Assembly (NCBI GenBank): GCA_021405325.1 | Contig: QWII01000042.1 | Coordinates: 62,001 to 126,000 of the forward strand | Source of the DNA: Caldilinea sp. CFX5 | Lineage (GTDB): Bacteria; Chloroflexota; Anaerolineae; Caldilineales; Caldilineaceae | Length of the DNA: 64,000 bases | Direction of reading: 5' to 3' | Shown: in pieces, positions 62,840 to 64,000 of the stretch | How the letters are laid out: each line of letters opens with the position of its first letter | Numbering within the stretch: position 1 is the first letter of the stretch | The notes under the pieces: model-generated | Told to the model about the DNA's origin: nothing | What the model saw: only the letters and a program-made list of their open reading frames with translations | Database searches by the model: none | Translations under genes and position numbers: made by a program

Positions 62840-63295
62840 CTACGCTTCAGGCCAAAGCCCGGCGGCGCGTAAGACGATGAGGAGGGGTGAGGCTTGTTTT
62901 ACTGTAACTTTGACTATACCGGTTGTCCCGGCTGGGAGCGGGGTAAAGCCTTGTGGGTCAATATGCAGAATCAGGCGCACCTGGCCAGTGCGATCATCGA
63001 CATCGGCCACGAGCAATGGAATAGTACGCCCCGCGCGATTGCTGGTTAGTGGTTGAAAGTAGGCTGGTTGACCGCGGCGAATCTCTGCCAGCGCATCCGG
63101 CGAAAATTCAGCGGTAATATAATCCTCCGGCTGATAGATGGCCGCGTTACTGGTGGCATAGGTCGGCACCTGGGCGAAGAAAAGCCAGAGAATCCACCCC
63201 ACCATGAGCAAGGTGAGAAAGGCAATACCCACCAACACCGGCGCCAAACTGTCTGCCTGGATCGAACGCACTGAACGGGAAAATTTAACTGTCAT
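62840..63295 (-). CDS. Mini HlyD-like membrane-fusion protein
   Basis: A 151-residue protein. One N-terminal membrane helix (PVLVGIAFLTLLMVGWILWLFF) is followed by VPTYATSNAAIY, then a beta-rich domain (PAYFQPLTSNRAGRTIPLLVADVDDRTGQVRLILHIDP, LPAGTTGIVKVTVKQASPLLIVLRAAG). The end resembles the C-terminal beta-barrel and membrane-proximal part of HlyD/NHLM-type adaptors, but the long coiled coil and lipoyl parts are missing (usual length is 350-450). It is an outlier or a minimal adaptor. It lies between two ABC exporter genes, which supports the role. GGAG precedes the ATG; a GTG two codons earlier is possible. Confidence 0.65.
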   Translation of the reverse strand: MTVKFSRSVRSIQADSLAPVLVGIAFLTLLMVGWILWLFFAQVPTYATSNAAIYQPEDYITAEFSPDALAEIRRGQPAYFQPLTSNRAGRTIPLLVADVDDRTGQVRLILHIDPQGFTPLPAGTTGIVKVTVKQASPLLIVLRAAGLWPEA

Positions 63296-63310
63296 GAACA
63301 CTCCAAAAGA

Positions 63311-63365
63311 AAGTTAGTTGGTTGGTTGCGCTGTAAGACACTGACCAACGAACCAACCAACAATC
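63311..63365. repeat. Family A half-element
   Basis: GTTAGTTGGTTGGTTGCGCTG and TCAGT...AACGAACCAACC arms, imperfect pairing. It lies between the ABC gene stop (63368) and the mini HlyD-like start. Confidence 0.6.
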
Positions 63366-63367
63366 CA

Positions 63368-64000
63368 CTACGGATGCGCAATCACCAATAGAGTCGGCGC
63401 GCGACGGAGGACGCACTCTAGCGCCACTTGCATATTTTCGGGGTCAAGGGAGGCGAAGCTTTCGTCCAGGATCACCAGATCGGCGCGTTGTAAAAGTGCG
63501 CGGGCAATATAGACGCGGCTGCGTTCGCCGTGGGAGAGCCGCCAGCCTTGCTCACCCACCGCCTGGTGAATTCCCAACGGCATCCGGTCGAGGAGCGGGC
63601 CAAGCCCTAACTCGCGACAAATTTCTTCCGCTTCCACCAGATCTTCCGGCCAGGCCGGCCAGCGTCGCCCCATCAGCAGGTTAAAGGCAAAACTGGCATT
63701 CAAGATATGATTTTCATGAAATTGGGGCGCCGCCACCACCCGCTGCCGCCACACCTGTTCGTTGAGGGTGGGGCGATCCAGACCGCGCAGTAGCAGCAGC
63801 CCCGATTCCGGCTTGTGCAACCCGATCAACAACGAAGCCAAGGTTGACTTGCCACCCCCTGAAGATCCTTCCAACAGCAGCCGGTCGCCTCGATAAATCG
63901 ACAGGTTGCAACCGTTGAGGATCAAGCGCCCGCCCGTACGGTAGCGAAATTGTAACCCACGCCCTTCAATTAGCGGGACACTTTGCGGTAAGCGCAGCGC
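63368..64000 (-). CDS. ABC transporter ATPase domain, 5'-truncated by the window edge
   Basis: The visible 210 codons run from the window edge (PLIEGRGLQFRYRTGGRLILNG) and contain a full nucleotide-binding domain: GSSGGGKSTLAS (Walker A), LSHGERSRVYIARALL (a variant signature, LSHGE instead of LSGGQ), LVILDESFASLD (Walker B) and the final VIAHP, where the H-loop histidine comes just before the stop. The domain therefore ends unusually early, without the C-terminal helix. Membrane segments probably lie upstream outside the window. It would form a second exporter with the mini HlyD-like protein. The true start is not in view. Confidence 0.85.
   Translation of the reverse strand, partial: ALRLPQSVPLIEGRGLQFRYRTGGRLILNGCNLSIYRGDRLLLEGSSGGGKSTLASLLIGLHKPESGLLLLRGLDRPTLNEQVWRQRVVAAPQFHENHILNASFAFNLLMGRRWPAWPEDLVEAEEICRELGLGPLLDRMPLGIHQAVGEQGWRLSHGERSRVYIARALLQRADLVILDESFASLDPENMQVALECVLRRAPTLLVIAHP

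Overview
The window looks like a GC-rich (roughly 58-60 %) bacterial genome whose intergenic regions are crowded with short palindromic and tandem repeats built on GGTTGGTT, GTGATTGGGTGATT and GACAGGAGACACGAGACAGG-type units. My best guess is a Chloroflexota (Caldilinea/Anaerolinea-like) bacterium, possibly a filamentous symbiont. This rests on gene style and repeats, not on a phylogenetic marker search. Preferred -10 boxes appear to be TATACT.

Left edge (1-6.1 kb): decayed fragments (the tail of an RHS gene with a frameshift; a retropepsin-like protease that has lost its catalytic motif), then an SDR-like oxidoreductase, a CubicO-type serine hydrolase and, divergently, a DUF4838 glycoside-hydrolase-like protein. 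6.1-12.1 kb is a sulfur/persulfide module: rhodanese lipoprotein, FmdB zinc ribbon, TSUP (TauE/SafE) permease, two half-size YeeE/YedE-type thiosulfate permease proteins, a metallo-beta-lactamase/rhodanese fusion (CstB-like persulfide dioxygenase), a single-domain rhodanese, and a divergent LysR regulator with a strong palindromic operator candidate. 12.1-12.8 kb has no convincing gene but holds a structured element bounded by near-identical hairpins. Then come a Uma2 nuclease-like protein, glutaminyl-tRNA synthetase with a C-terminal YqeY-type domain, an OmpR-family response regulator, a double-PDZ secreted protein, a histidine kinase and a sulfatase.

From 21.7 kb to the right edge every gene is on the minus strand. 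Reading in the direction of transcription (right to left): an ABC exporter ATPase (partial), a mini HlyD-like protein, an ABC exporter with a degenerate C39 domain, a P1B-like ATPase without the CPC motif, two flavin-dependent halogenase-family proteins, a one-module PKS (KS-AT-DH-KR-ACP), a PKS-NRPS (KS-AT-ACP-C-A-PCP-TE), two MGT glycosyltransferases, an FkbM methyltransferase, an epimerase, a sugar nucleotidyltransferase, a third MGT glycosyltransferase, a second epimerase and an MFS transporter. After these lies an unexplained membrane set (SPFH protein, two hypothetical proteins, a pentapeptide-repeat/periplasmic-binding-protein fusion, a pentapeptide-repeat lipoprotein), then a sulfotransferase, an orphan solute-binding protein and a CPA2 antiporter.

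Taken together, the 31-64 kb block reads as one biosynthetic gene cluster. An iterative PKS would make a polyene; the hybrid would add one unreduced malonyl unit and one amino acid whose adenylation-domain code resembles that for asparagine; the thioesterase could close a tetramic acid. Two halogenases, three glycosyltransferases and one O-methyltransferase would decorate it. That parts list matches the aurantoside/rubroside type of chlorinated polyene tetramic acid glycosides known from Theonella-type sponges. This is an inference from domain logic and needs chemical proof.

A second striking theme is the repeats. They occur between most genes, keep conserved cores while their arms change in a complementary way, supply the last codons and stop of several genes, and are inserted in frame inside the sulfatase, PKS and NRPS coding sequences.
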